From Alphaproteobacteria bacterium (GTDB taxonomy: Bacteria; Pseudomonadota; Alphaproteobacteria; Rs-D84; CACZYB01), in NCBI GenBank assembly GCA_017938435.1, contig JAGBBO010000014.1:1-49766 (forward strand): a stretch of DNA of 49,766 nucleotides, read 5' to 3'. The notes under the pieces are model-generated. The model saw only the letters and a program-made list of their open reading frames with translations. It was not told the origin of the DNA and did no database searches. Below are positions 17,063 through 24,816 of this stretch, piece by piece. Both the position numbers and the translations under genes were made by a program. Each line of letters starts with the position of its first letter. Within the stretch, counting starts at the first letter, position 1.

Positions 17063-17302
17063 ATGGCTGAACAAAATGTTCTTGAAAAAGTAAAAAAAAT
17101 CGTTGTTGAAAATCTCGGTGTAGAAGCTGATAAAGTTACTGAAAAATCAAGTTTTATTGATGATCTCGGTGCTGATTCTCTTGATACAGTTGAATTAGTT
17201 ATGGCTTTCGAAGAAGAATTCGGTTGCGAAATTCCTGATGAAGAAGCTGAAAAAATCTTAACTGTAGAAGATGCTGTAAAATACATCGAAGCACATATGT
17301 AA
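17063..17302 (+). CDS. acpP: Acyl carrier protein
   Basis: This small acidic cytoplasmic protein carries growing fatty acyl chains on 4'-phosphopantetheine. The 79 residues contain the canonical attachment motif [10 protein letters not shown], with Ser near residue 38, and the four-helix pattern. AAGGTG lies 6 nt before the ATG. It has its own promoter and terminator. The usual fabD-fabG-acpP-fabF neighbours are absent; a degenerate ACP-like gene precedes it instead. Confidence 0.97.
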   Translation: MAEQNVLEKVKKIVVENLGVEADKVTEKSSFIDDLGADSLDTVELVMAFEEEFGCEIPDEEAEKILTVEDAVKYIEAHM

Positions 17303-17325
17303 TTTTATGTTTCAGTTTTAAAAAG

Positions 17326-17348
17326 CCTCCCAAATGGGAGGTTTTTTT
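17326..17348. terminator. Rho-independent terminator after acpP
   Basis: CCTCCC (17326-17331) pairs with GGGAGG (17336-17341) around an AAAT loop and is followed by seven T. An A-run on the other side makes it usable for the converging ruvX as well. Confidence 0.92.
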
Positions 17349-17365
17349 GTTTCTAAATCAATAAA

Positions 17366-17830
17366 TTAAAAGGCATCCAATACCCGCTGTAAAATTTCGG
17401 CTGCCGCAACCTTGTCCAAAATAGCCTTCCGTTTTTTTCTACTCAAATCAAATTCACGAATAAGCATTTTCTCACTCATAGCCGAAGTCATACGCTCATC
17501 AGCAAAAACTATCTCCACATCTGGAATAAATTCAGAAAGTTTCTCTGCAAAATTTCGGACCTTACCTGCCGTTTCACCTTCCTCCCCATTCATTTGCAAC
17601 GGAAGTCCCAAAACAATAACAGCCACATCCATTTCATCAACAATTTTCTTAATTTCAGGAAATAAATCTTTATAACTCTTATTTTTAAGCATAGCATAAG
17701 GCGAAGCAATTTGTCGCCCCACATCAGAAACCGCCACCCCAATATTTACATCACCATAATCAATCCCTAAAAATCGCTTTTCAGTTGAAAAATATTTTTG
17801 TTTAAGGGTATTGAAAATATTATTTTGCAA
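17366..17830 (-). CDS. ruvX: Putative pre-16S rRNA nuclease / Holliday junction resolvase-like RuvX (YqgF)
   Basis: YqgF-family RNase H-fold nucleases finish 16S rRNA 5' ends, and some act on junction DNA. The 154-residue protein shows GIDYGDVNIGVAVSD (residues 23-37), FADERMTSAMSE and DKVAAAEILQRVLD, the three family motifs with their acidic residues. The Arg usual before IGVA is Asn here. The start codon is TTG (17828-17830), chosen because AGGAG lies 7 nt upstream and no ATG fits. It is divergent from the metallothionein-like gene. Confidence 0.93.
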   Translation of the reverse strand: MQNNIFNTLKQKYFSTEKRFLGIDYGDVNIGVAVSDVGRQIASPYAMLKNKSYKDLFPEIKKIVDEMDVAVIVLGLPLQMNGEEGETAGKVRNFAEKLSEFIPDVEIVFADERMTSAMSEKMLIREFDLSRKKRKAILDKVAAAEILQRVLDAF

Positions 17831-17906
17831 TGTTATACTCCTAATATGAATTATTTTTAATATAGTTCAGAAAATAAGGAATGTCAATCAACAAAAGGAG
17901 CTTAAA

Positions 17907-18278
17907 ATGGTTGCTAAAAAAACATCAAAAAAACCAGTTGCTAAAAAAACTGTAAAATCTGTTAAAGCTACAAAAGCTGTAAAATCTACTAAAAAAGTAG
18001 AAGTTGCACCAGTAGAAAACAAATGTGCTTGTTGTTCAGAATGCACATGTGGTGCAAATTGCACTTGTGGTAAAGATTGCAAATGTTGTTGTTGCAAACA
18101 CACAAAATTAAAACAATTCATCATTTTGTTAATGATTATCGCAGTAACCGTAATCACAACACTTGTTGTTGTTGGTCCACGTCCATGCTGTGGTAAAAAA
18201 CATCCACATGGTCCACGTCCATGTGAAAAAAAGGTTCCATGCCCACATATGCAAAAAATGATGGAAGCAAAAAAATAA
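17907..18278 (+). CDS. Membrane-anchored metallothionein-like protein
   Basis: No family is recognised, but the architecture is clear in the 123 residues. Residues 1-36 are a Lys/Val/Ala/Thr-rich tail. Residues 40-63 hold 12 cysteines in 24 positions, arranged in CxC, CC and CxxxC pairs and ending in CCCC, as in metallothioneins. Residues about 69-89 are one transmembrane helix (FIILLMIIAVTVITTLVVV). Residues 90-123 carry four more Cys and three His, in a repeated GPRPC setting. By the positive-inside rule the large Cys cluster and basic tail face the cytoplasm, and the His/Cys tail the periplasm. AAGGAG lies 7 nt before the ATG and a terminator follows. Metal storage, sensing or transfer is inferred. 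Confidence 0.75.
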   Translation: MVAKKTSKKPVAKKTVKSVKATKAVKSTKKVEVAPVENKCACCSECTCGANCTCGKDCKCCCCKHTKLKQFIILLMIIAVTVITTLVVVGPRPCCGKKHPHGPRPCEKKVPCPHMQKMMEAKK

Positions 18279-18309
18279 TTAAAAAAACAACAAATTTACT
18301 CATAAAAAG

Positions 18310-18336
18310 AAAGGGCATTGAAAAATGTCCTTTTTT
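18310..18336 (+). terminator. Rho-independent terminator
   Basis: A 10-bp stem with one G-T pair (18310-18319 with 18324-18333) is closed by a GAAA tetraloop. The 3' arm runs into a tract of six T. It ends the metallothionein-like gene. Confidence 0.87.
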
Positions 18337-18350
18337 ATTTCAATCAATGC

Positions 18351-18380
18351 TTGACTACACAAAACGAATAATGCTAATAT
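18351..18380 (+). promoter_or_regulatory. Promoter of the gatC-secF operon
   Basis: TTGACT (18351-18356) is followed by a 17-18 bp spacer and CTAATA/TAATAT (18374-18380), about 29 nt before the gatC ATG. Confidence 0.65.
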
Positions 18381-18408
18381 TTACCCATAGAAAAAAAGAG
18401 GAATTACT

Positions 18409-18702
18409 ATGTATTTTACAAAAGAAAAAATTAAAAAAAACGCAAAACTTGTTCGTATAGGTATGCCTGATGAACTTGCTGAAAAAATGATACCTGAACT
18501 TGAAAATGTTATTGAATGGATTGAGGGTTTGGATGATGTAAATGTTGATGGTGTTGAACCCCTTATTTCCGTGAATGAACACGCACTTCCAAAACGCGTT
18601 GACACCATAAAGATGGAAAATACTCGTGATGAAGTTTTAACTAATGCCCCTTCACCTAATGAAGATGGCGAATTTTTCACTGTTCCAAAAATCATTGAGT
18701 AA
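18409..18702 (+). CDS. gatC: Asp-tRNA(Asn)/Glu-tRNA(Gln) amidotransferase subunit C
   Basis: GatC is the small subunit that stabilises GatA within the GatCAB complex, which converts misacylated Glu-tRNA(Gln) or Asp-tRNA(Asn) into the amide forms. The 97 residues have the family pattern: an N-terminal helix with KLVRIGMPDELAEKMIPELENVIEWI, then VDGVEPL, and the C-terminal LTNAPSPNEDGEFFTVPKIIE. GAGGAA lies a few bases before the ATG. It is first in an operon with secF rather than gatA and gatB, which must lie elsewhere. Confidence 0.93.
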   Translation: MYFTKEKIKKNAKLVRIGMPDELAEKMIPELENVIEWIEGLDDVNVDGVEPLISVNEHALPKRVDTIKMENTRDEVLTNAPSPNEDGEFFTVPKIIE

Positions 18703-18712
18703 AGGAGTAAAA

Positions 18713-19606
18713 ATGTTTAAGTTAATAAAGTTATTCCCATCTGAAATTCATTTTAATGCAATGAAATATTCAAAAGTTTTTGTGACTATTGCTGGATTAT
18801 TTTTATCATTTGCGATATTCACTCTTGCAACAAAATCATTTAACTACGGTATTGATTTTTCCGGTGGTGTTTTGATGGAAATAAAAACTCCTACTGTTGC
18901 AAATATTGAACAAATTCGTAAGGAATTAAAGGCATTTTCTCCTGAAATCCAATCCCAAGGAACAGAAGGAAATGTTGTTTCAATTCGTTTACCACAAGGA
19001 AATAAAAATGAAGTTGAAATCACAAAAATGGTAAATGATGTAAAAAAGATTCTTGGCGACAAAATTGAATATAGAAATACCCAAATCGTTGGACCAAAGG
19101 TTGGTGCTGATTTGGTAAAAAGTGGAATTTTGGCTGTGCTTTTATCACTTTTAGTTATTTCTATCTATATTTGGACACGATTCGAATTACCATTTGCAAT
19201 AGGTGCTGGACTATCACTTACTCATGATATTATTTTAGCATTAGGGATGCTTGTTTTCACAGGTTTAGAATTCAATTTAACAACACTTGCATCTCTTTTA
19301 ACATTGGCTGGTTACTCAATCAATGATACTGTTGTTATTTACGATAGAATAAGAACTTACCTTAAAACATACAAGAACAAACCATTAAAAGAAATAATCA
19401 ATATTGCGATTGATTCTACATTCTCAAGGACTGTTTTAACCGGTTTAACTACTGCATTTGCTGTTCTTGCAATCTTTATTTTTGGTGGTGAAGTATTGCG
19501 TGGATTTTCTGCTGTTATGTTATTTGGTATCATTGTTGGAACTTATTCATCAATGTTGCTTTCTACATCAACACTTTTACTATTTTCAAAAAAGTTAAAA
19601 AGATAA
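18713..19606 (+). CDS. secF: Protein translocase subunit SecF
   Basis: SecF is an inner-membrane partner of SecD that uses the proton gradient to help pull proteins through SecYEG. The 297 residues show the first transmembrane helix, the periplasmic P1 domain (NYGIDFSGGVLMEI at residues 44-57) and the five-helix RND-type bundle, with GYSINDTVVIYDRIR, a conserved SecF motif. ATG 18713 is chosen because AAAGGAG lies 5 nt upstream; an in-frame ATG further upstream lies inside gatC. secD is not adjacent. Confidence 0.95.
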   Translation: MFKLIKLFPSEIHFNAMKYSKVFVTIAGLFLSFAIFTLATKSFNYGIDFSGGVLMEIKTPTVANIEQIRKELKAFSPEIQSQGTEGNVVSIRLPQGNKNEVEITKMVNDVKKILGDKIEYRNTQIVGPKVGADLVKSGILAVLLSLLVISIYIWTRFELPFAIGAGLSLTHDIILALGMLVFTGLEFNLTTLASLLTLAGYSINDTVVIYDRIRTYLKTYKNKPLKEIINIAIDSTFSRTVLTGLTTAFAVLAIFIFGGEVLRGFSAVMLFGIIVGTYSSMLLSTSTLLLFSKKLKR

Positions 19607-19629
19607 AGGACTTTAAAGGAGGGGGAAGA

Positions 19630-21228
19630 ATGGATTATAAAAAAGTATTATTAGGATTATCTATGCTATGCCCATTTGCCAGTATGGCAAAGGCTGACCC
19701 TGATACTTTTTCTGGTGTTGAAATTCTTCCTCTTAAAAAACAAGAAGTTCTAAATTACGAATATAAACCAAAGGAATATTGGGTAAAGGGAACCGACATT
19801 GTTGATGGTTTTTCCATCGATAACGCACAAAAATTTTATACAAGCCTTTATGATACAATTTCTTCTAATTTTGTAAAACCTATAACTCATCAGGAAATAA
19901 CTAATAAAATTTTAGAAGGGCTTTCCGGATTCGCAGAACAACTTTCCATTGAAACAACAAACAATCGAATTCTTATATATGACAAGAATTTAAAACTTAT
20001 CGGTAATTTTACAAAAGTTTCCGACAACGATACGGAAAGTTGGGTTAATATCTTAATAAAAATAATTTTAACATTAAGAAAAAATAATGAAAAAATTGCC
20101 ACTGCACAACAAGAGCAAATTTATTATGTTTCCGCTCTTTACCTTTTAAAAAGTTTGGATGCAAACGCGACATATCTTGACCCTGTATCAAAAGCAAAGG
20201 AAACATACAACAACAATTCGACAAGTTTAGGCTTTACCTATCGCCGAACAACTTTTGGTATTCAGGTTTTAAGTATTTTCAAGGATTCGCCAATATATTT
20301 TTCGGAAATCAAAACTGGTGATTTGATTACTGCAATAAATAAAATGCCAACACGAAGCCTTACTGATGAACAACTTGAATATATCTTAACCAATACAGAT
20401 ACTGATATTTTAAATATAGATTATGTTTCATATATTTCAAACAAACCTGAAAATATATTCCTAAGGAAAAGTCAGATTATAATTCCATCTGTCGTTTCAA
20501 AAAAAATTAACGATATTCCTGTTATTGAAATACAAAATTTTAAATCAGGTTCAGCCAAGGAATTAAAGGATATATTTGAAAAAACACGAAATGAAGCCGG
20601 GGCAATTTTTGATTTGCGTGGCAATATAAGTGGGCTTTCAACCGAAGCAATCGAAAGTGCAAATCTTTTCATTTCCGGTGGCGACATTTTAAAAACCGAA
20701 GGTTTCCATGACGACTATAACCAAACCTATACGGCAAAGGATGGTGACCACGCATGGGGTAAACCTATCGTTATAATAGTCGATAATACGACAAAGGGAC
20801 CTGCTGAAATTTTCGCATCAATTATGGAAGGTTCTAAACGTGCCGTTGTCATAGGAACACCAACATTCGGCAATGGCAATATCCAGAAAAAATTTACACT
20901 TTCAAACAATGCTGATATTACTTTTTCAACCTCAATATCCAAAAACGCAAAGGATATTTCTGTTGATAAAATTGGCGTTGTTCCAATAATTTGCACATCT
21001 TCTATTACCGAAGAAAGGGACATAAAACTTCTTCTTGAAAATATTAAAAATAATAAATTTATAGACAGTCGCCCTACCGATAATAATAAAACTGCTGAAA
21101 CAATAAAAAATATTCGTAACAGTTGTAAGGCGTTATTCCCAAGTGTTGAAACAACCAACCTAATGCTTAAAACTGCAATGGAAATATTAAAAGATTCAGT
21201 TGCATACAATAAATTATTGTGGAAATAA
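19630..21228 (+). CDS. S41 (C-terminal processing) protease homologue, probably inactive
   Basis: The 532-residue protein has a signal peptide (MDYKKVLLGLSMLCPFASMA), a PDZ-like domain (about residues 195-255, with FKDSPIYFSEIKTGDLITAIN) and the S41 core (about 280-450, with GAIFDLRGNISGL and VVIGTPTFGNGNIQKKF). In active Ctp proteases the catalytic Ser lies three residues before the conserved Glu of SASASE, and the Lys 25 residues later in FGKG. Here those positions are Gly390 (TKGPAE) and Asn415 (FGNG). It is therefore likely a non-catalytic binder or scaffold. A strong AAAGGAGGGGG site precedes the ATG, and it appears co-transcribed with secF. Exported; substrate unknown. Confidence 0.8.
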   Translation: MDYKKVLLGLSMLCPFASMAKADPDTFSGVEILPLKKQEVLNYEYKPKEYWVKGTDIVDGFSIDNAQKFYTSLYDTISSNFVKPITHQEITNKILEGLSGFAEQLSIETTNNRILIYDKNLKLIGNFTKVSDNDTESWVNILIKIILTLRKNNEKIATAQQEQIYYVSALYLLKSLDANATYLDPVSKAKETYNNNSTSLGFTYRRTTFGIQVLSIFKDSPIYFSEIKTGDLITAINKMPTRSLTDEQLEYILTNTDTDILNIDYVSYISNKPENIFLRKSQIIIPSVVSKKINDIPVIEIQNFKSGSAKELKDIFEKTRNEAGAIFDLRGNISGLSTEAIESANLFISGGDILKTEGFHDDYNQTYTAKDGDHAWGKPIVIIVDNTTKGPAEIFASIMEGSKRAVVIGTPTFGNGNIQKKFTLSNNADITFSTSISKNAKDISVDKIGVVPIICTSSITEERDIKLLLENIKNNKFIDSRPTDNNKTAETIKNIRNSCKALFPSVETTNLMLKTAMEILKDSVAYNKLLWK

Positions 21229-21273
21229 TTTTTACTTTACGAGATTTTTTTATATTTAACATCATCATCAAAT

Positions 21274-21310
21274 AAAAAAAATTCCTGCCCAAACAGACAG
21301 GAACTTTTTT
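21274..21310. terminator. Bidirectional terminator between converging genes
   Basis: TTCCTG (21282-21287) pairs with CAGGAA (21298-21303). Six T follow on the plus strand and seven A precede the stem, so it can end both the plus-strand protease homologue gene and the minus-strand VirB2-like gene. Confidence 0.8.
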
Positions 21311-21326
21311 CAAATTTACCTAAGGA

Positions 21327-21737
21327 CTAATCATCCCAACCTTTTGTGTTTTGCATATTTTCATATACACCAACAACATTGCTTGTATTACCAGCAGAAC
21401 TTGGATCAGCCATATATGATACAACCCAACCAGCAACACCCAAAATTGTCAATCCAGCAATAAGATAGAAAATTTTGTCCCAGTCAATGGAACCTTTTTG
21501 AATCGCAGTCCAAGCATAAGCAATAAATGCAAACGCAGCCAAAACGAACAAAGCATTTCTTGTTTGCATAAATAACTTTGCAGCACGATACAAAAACGCA
21601 GCAAATGGACCAGTTTTTTCAGCATTTGCAACAGTCGCACTTTGAGCCCAAGCATCAACCGGCACAAAAGCCATCAATGCCAAAATACCCAAACAAAGAA
21701 GTGTTGATTTTTTTGTTAAAAACTTAAATATAGACAT
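21327..21737 (-). CDS. VirB2/TrbC-like type IV secretion pilin, orphan
   Basis: VirB2 proteins are the major subunits of conjugation and type IV secretion pili. The 136-residue product has a long signal peptide ending AWA-Q (about residue 31), then two hydrophobic helices (NALFVLAAFAFIAYAWTAI and IFYLIAGLTILGVAGWVVSYM) around a short basic loop, which is the family layout. The C-terminal tail of about 25 residues is longer than usual. AAGGAG lies 7 nt before the ATG. It has its own promoter and terminator and no other virB gene beside it. VirB8-like genes occur 25 kb away in this window. Confidence 0.75.
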   Translation of the reverse strand: MSIFKFLTKKSTLLCLGILALMAFVPVDAWAQSATVANAEKTGPFAAFLYRAAKLFMQTRNALFVLAAFAFIAYAWTAIQKGSIDWDKIFYLIAGLTILGVAGWVVSYMADPSSAGNTSNVVGVYENMQNTKGWDD

Positions 21738-21769
21738 TTTTTTCTCCTTTTCTTATGAAAACTAAAACT

Positions 21770-21798
21770 ATTATATCACAATTTTAGTCATATAACAA
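21770..21798 (-). promoter_or_regulatory. Promoter of the VirB2-like gene
   Basis: On the minus strand TTGTTA (21793-21798), a 17-bp spacer and a perfect TATAAT (21770-21775) lie about 32 nt upstream of the ATG. Confidence 0.65.
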
Positions 21799-21818
21799 GA
21801 AAATTTTATACAAAAAAT

Positions 21819-22571
21819 CTATAACGAAATTCCCTTCACGAAATGCTCCACATATTCATTTTTTGGATTATCCAAATCCGATGGTTTTCCACTCCAAATT
21901 ATTTTTCCATCATAAAGCATAACAATTCTGTCCGCAATTTTTCGTGCAGAATTTATATCATGTGTAATAGTCAACGCCGTCGCCCCTAATTGTTTCACAC
22001 AACGAACAATAAGGTTGTTAATCACATCCGACATTATCGGATCAAGCCCAGTTGTTGGTTCATCAAAGAAAATAATATTTGGATTATCAGCAATAGCCCT
22101 AGCCAATCCAACACGCTTTCTCATACCACCAGAAAGTTCATCCGGCATCATATCAGCAACCTTTGATGGAAGCCCAACATCTTCTAATTTCTGAATCGCA
22201 ATTTTTCTTGCTTCCTCAGGATTCATTTTATCAATGTTAAGAAGTGAAAATGCAATATTTTCCCAAACACTCATACTATCAAACAATGCCCCATTTTGGA
22301 ACAACATCCCAATCTTACGATTATTTTCATAAAATTCTTCTTCGGAAAAGTTTGTAATTTCCTTTCCATTGATTTTAATACTACCACTATCCACATCCAT
22401 AAGCCCAAGCATCAACCTAACACTTACGGATTTTCCCATACCACTTTGTCCCAAAAGGACAATCGATTCGCCCTTATAAATACTTAAATCCAAACCACGA
22501 AGAACATACTTAGTCCCAAACGACTTATACACATTTTTAAGTTCTATTACAGGTTCTTTTTCCACAGCCAT
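21819..22571 (-). CDS. mlaF: Phospholipid ABC transporter ATP-binding protein MlaF
   Basis: This is the ATPase of the Mla system, which moves phospholipids between the outer and inner membranes. Walker A is GQSGMGKS, the signature is LSGGMRKRVGLARA, and Walker B is IIFFDEPTTGLDP followed by the H-loop TITHD. I chose ATG 22571 (250 residues), with GAGG 6 nt upstream, over a GTG 12 bases earlier. It lies 12 nt downstream of mlaE in the same operon. The periplasmic lipid carrier MlaD is not adjacent in this window. Confidence 0.93.
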   Translation of the reverse strand: MAVEKEPVIELKNVYKSFGTKYVLRGLDLSIYKGESIVLLGQSGMGKSVSVRLMLGLMDVDSGSIKINGKEITNFSEEEFYENNRKIGMLFQNGALFDSMSVWENIAFSLLNIDKMNPEEARKIAIQKLEDVGLPSKVADMMPDELSGGMRKRVGLARAIADNPNIIFFDEPTTGLDPIMSDVINNLIVRCVKQLGATALTITHDINSARKIADRIVMLYDGKIIWSGKPSDLDNPKNEYVEHFVKGISL

Positions 22572-22583
22572 TTTCCACCTCAC

Positions 22584-23351
22584 TTAAAAAAACAACGCAG
22601 TTAATATATAGTTAAAAATAAGTATAAGGATAGATGAATAAACAACTGCATTCGTTGTTGCCTTTCCTACACCATCAGCACCACCTTCGGTATAATATCC
22701 ATAATAACATCCCATAGATGTAATAATCGCACCAAAGGTTGCCCCCTTTGCAATACCTATTGTCAAATCAACCATTTTCATACTGTTATATGTATCTTTT
22801 ATGTAAACATAAGGATTAAACCCAAGTTCGTGAATACTTACCAAAAATCCACCAAACACCCCAATAATATCAGCAACAATCACCAACAATGGCATCACCA
22901 ATACGCCTGCCAAAACCCTTGGTGAAACAATATATTTAAAAGGACTCATCGATAAAGTTTTAAGGGCATCAATTTGCTCTGTCACTTTCATTGTTCCAAT
23001 ACTTGCCGCCATAGTTGCACCGATTCTACCTGCAACCATAAGTCCAGCAAACACAGGACCAAGTTCCCTTGTAATCGCAATTTCTACAACAGTAGCAACC
23101 GCACTTTCCGCAGAAAAACTTGCAAACCCAGAATAACTTTGAAGTGCCAATACCATACCTGCAAAAAGTGCAGTCAAAGACACAACAGGAAGCGAATAAA
23201 AACCTATCTCAATAAAGTTTTTCAAAAAAACCTTTGGATAATATGGTGGTGAAAACCAATTATGCACAGTCTGTATCAAAAAAAGTAAAAACTGGAACAT
23301 TGCTTTTACAAAATTTATACCCATAGTTCCAACTTTTCGAACCATTTCCAT
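22584..23351 (-). CDS. mlaE: Phospholipid ABC transporter permease MlaE
   Basis: This is the inner-membrane permease of the Mla lipid transport system. The 255 residues have about five or six transmembrane helices and the MlaE family motifs ELGPVFAGLMVAGRIGA (about residues 95-111), GTMKVTEQIDAL and LAGVLVMPLLVI. The ATG has AGGAG 7-8 nt upstream, lying in the last codons of rluD. It is second in a minus-strand run rluD-mlaE-mlaF. Confidence 0.95.
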   Translation of the reverse strand: MEMVRKVGTMGINFVKAMFQFLLFLIQTVHNWFSPPYYPKVFLKNFIEIGFYSLPVVSLTALFAGMVLALQSYSGFASFSAESAVATVVEIAITRELGPVFAGLMVAGRIGATMAASIGTMKVTEQIDALKTLSMSPFKYIVSPRVLAGVLVMPLLVIVADIIGVFGGFLVSIHELGFNPYVYIKDTYNSMKMVDLTIGIAKGATFGAIITSMGCYYGYYTEGGADGVGKATTNAVVYSSILILIFNYILTALFF

Positions 23352-23353
23352 TT

Positions 23354-24337
23354 TTATTCTCCTCTAAAAAAATCAATTATCCTTTGCATATCATCAGGAA
23401 GTTTTGTTTCAAATTTCATCCTTTCCCCAGTTATTGGATGAGTAAATTCAATATTCTTACTGTGAAGCATTTGCCTATCTATTCCCATAAGCAAATTTCT
23501 TACATCTTCATTTTCAACCTGCGTAATATGTTTTTGTGGATTACCATAAACACTATCCCCTAAAATCGGAGTTCCAATGCTTGACATATGAACACGAATT
23601 TGATGGGTCCTACCTGTTTCCAATAAACATTTTACAAGGGCAAGAGGTTTAAACTTTGGACCACTAAACACCTCCAATGTTTCATAATTTGTAATTGCAG
23701 TTTTTCCACCATCATAAACAACAGTCATTTCCTGCCTTGCCCTTGGGTTTCTGGCAATATTTTTTTCGATTCTACCACTTATTGGATTAGGCATTCCCCA
23801 CAACAAAGCATAATATTCCCTTTTTACCGAATGATCAGCAAATTGTTTTCGCATGATATGATACGCCCTATCTGTTTTACAAGCCATCATCGCACCACTG
23901 GTATCTTTATCAAGTCTATGCACTATTCCCTGTCTTCCAACATCGCCACCAATATTGGCAAGTTTTCCATTACAATGATAAAGAAGTGCATTTACCAAAG
24001 TTCCACTATTCACACCTGCCCCTTGATGCACAACCATCCCCACAGGCTTATTGATAACTATAATATCATCATCTTCATAAAGTATATCAAGTGGAATATT
24101 TTCTGGCTCCATAGTAATTTCAACTTTTTTCTCAGGAATAGTCAAAACATAAACTTCCCCAGTTTGCACATCTATTCTTTGGCTTTCAACTTGCTCACCA
24201 TTTTTCAAAAGATACCCTTTTTTGATGAATTGTTGAATTTTTGAACGGGAAAAATCAGGGTTAATCGTTGCAAGCCATTTATCAAGACGACTTCCATTAA
24301 ATTCTTCTCCTACTTCAAAAGTAAATACATTTTCCAT
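23354..24337 (-). CDS. rluD: RluA-family 23S rRNA pseudouridine synthase (RluD-like)
   Basis: This enzyme isomerises uridines to pseudouridine in 23S rRNA. An N-terminal S4 RNA-binding domain (SRLDKWLATI to about residue 70) is followed by the catalytic core with HRLDKDTSG (catalytic Asp near 145) and the conserved ALVKCLLETGRTHQIRVH. The length of 327 residues fits RluD. The ATG overlaps the stop codon of the preceding small exported-protein gene by one base (TAATG), so translation is likely coupled. Confidence 0.93.
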   Translation of the reverse strand: MENVFTFEVGEEFNGSRLDKWLATINPDFSRSKIQQFIKKGYLLKNGEQVESQRIDVQTGEVYVLTIPEKKVEITMEPENIPLDILYEDDDIIVINKPVGMVVHQGAGVNSGTLVNALLYHCNGKLANIGGDVGRQGIVHRLDKDTSGAMMACKTDRAYHIMRKQFADHSVKREYYALLWGMPNPISGRIEKNIARNPRARQEMTVVYDGGKTAITNYETLEVFSGPKFKPLALVKCLLETGRTHQIRVHMSSIGTPILGDSVYGNPQKHITQVENEDVRNLLMGIDRQMLHSKNIEFTHPITGERMKFETKLPDDMQRIIDFFRGE

Positions 24338-24801
24338 TATAACTCTACACCATCATATTTTTTAATAATATCTTTGTTGGCATTTGCATTTATTTCTGTT
24401 TTCTGACAATCAGAAAGATTGACTTGCATCCTTGGAATAACGCCCTGTGCAATACTTCCCTTAACAACTACAGGACAAATCATATAACCATCAGCCTTAG
24501 CATTTCTTGGAACAAATGAACCAATAGGTTTTGTAATATAACTAAGGTAAATTTCTGTTGGTGGTTGTAAACAGAAAAGAGTAATCATATTCTTCCCAAC
24601 AATAGTTTTATAATACTCCTGATTATATTGACCATAACATGGGAAATTAGTCAAATAATACCCCTGTGTGACATTTAAATTATCATCACTTTCAACATAA
24701 ATTTTATATTGTTGATCCGATACTCTAAACCAATTAGCCCACTGTGAAAAAGAAACTTTTGAAATCAATAATCCCAAACAAAGAAAAAATACTTTTTTCA
24801 T
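24337..24801 (-). CDS. Small exported protein of unknown function
   Basis: The product has 154 residues with a signal peptide MKKVFFLCLGLLISKVSFS. The mature part is short of charged clusters, rich in aromatic residues, and has four cysteines (NFPCYGQY, LFCLQ, MICPVV, SDCQK), which could form two disulfides. It lies between a zinc-ribbon membrane protein and rluD in a tightly packed minus-strand run, which suggests a housekeeping setting. AGGTG is visible upstream of the ATG. No family recognised. Confidence 0.7.
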   Translation of the reverse strand: MKKVFFLCLGLLISKVSFSQWANWFRVSDQQYKIYVESDDNLNVTQGYYLTNFPCYGQYNQEYYKTIVGKNMITLFCLQPPTEIYLSYITKPIGSFVPRNAKADGYMICPVVVKGSIAQGVIPRMQVNLSDCQKTEINANANKDIIKKYDGVEL

Positions 24802-24816
24802 TTATCCACCTTTTAC

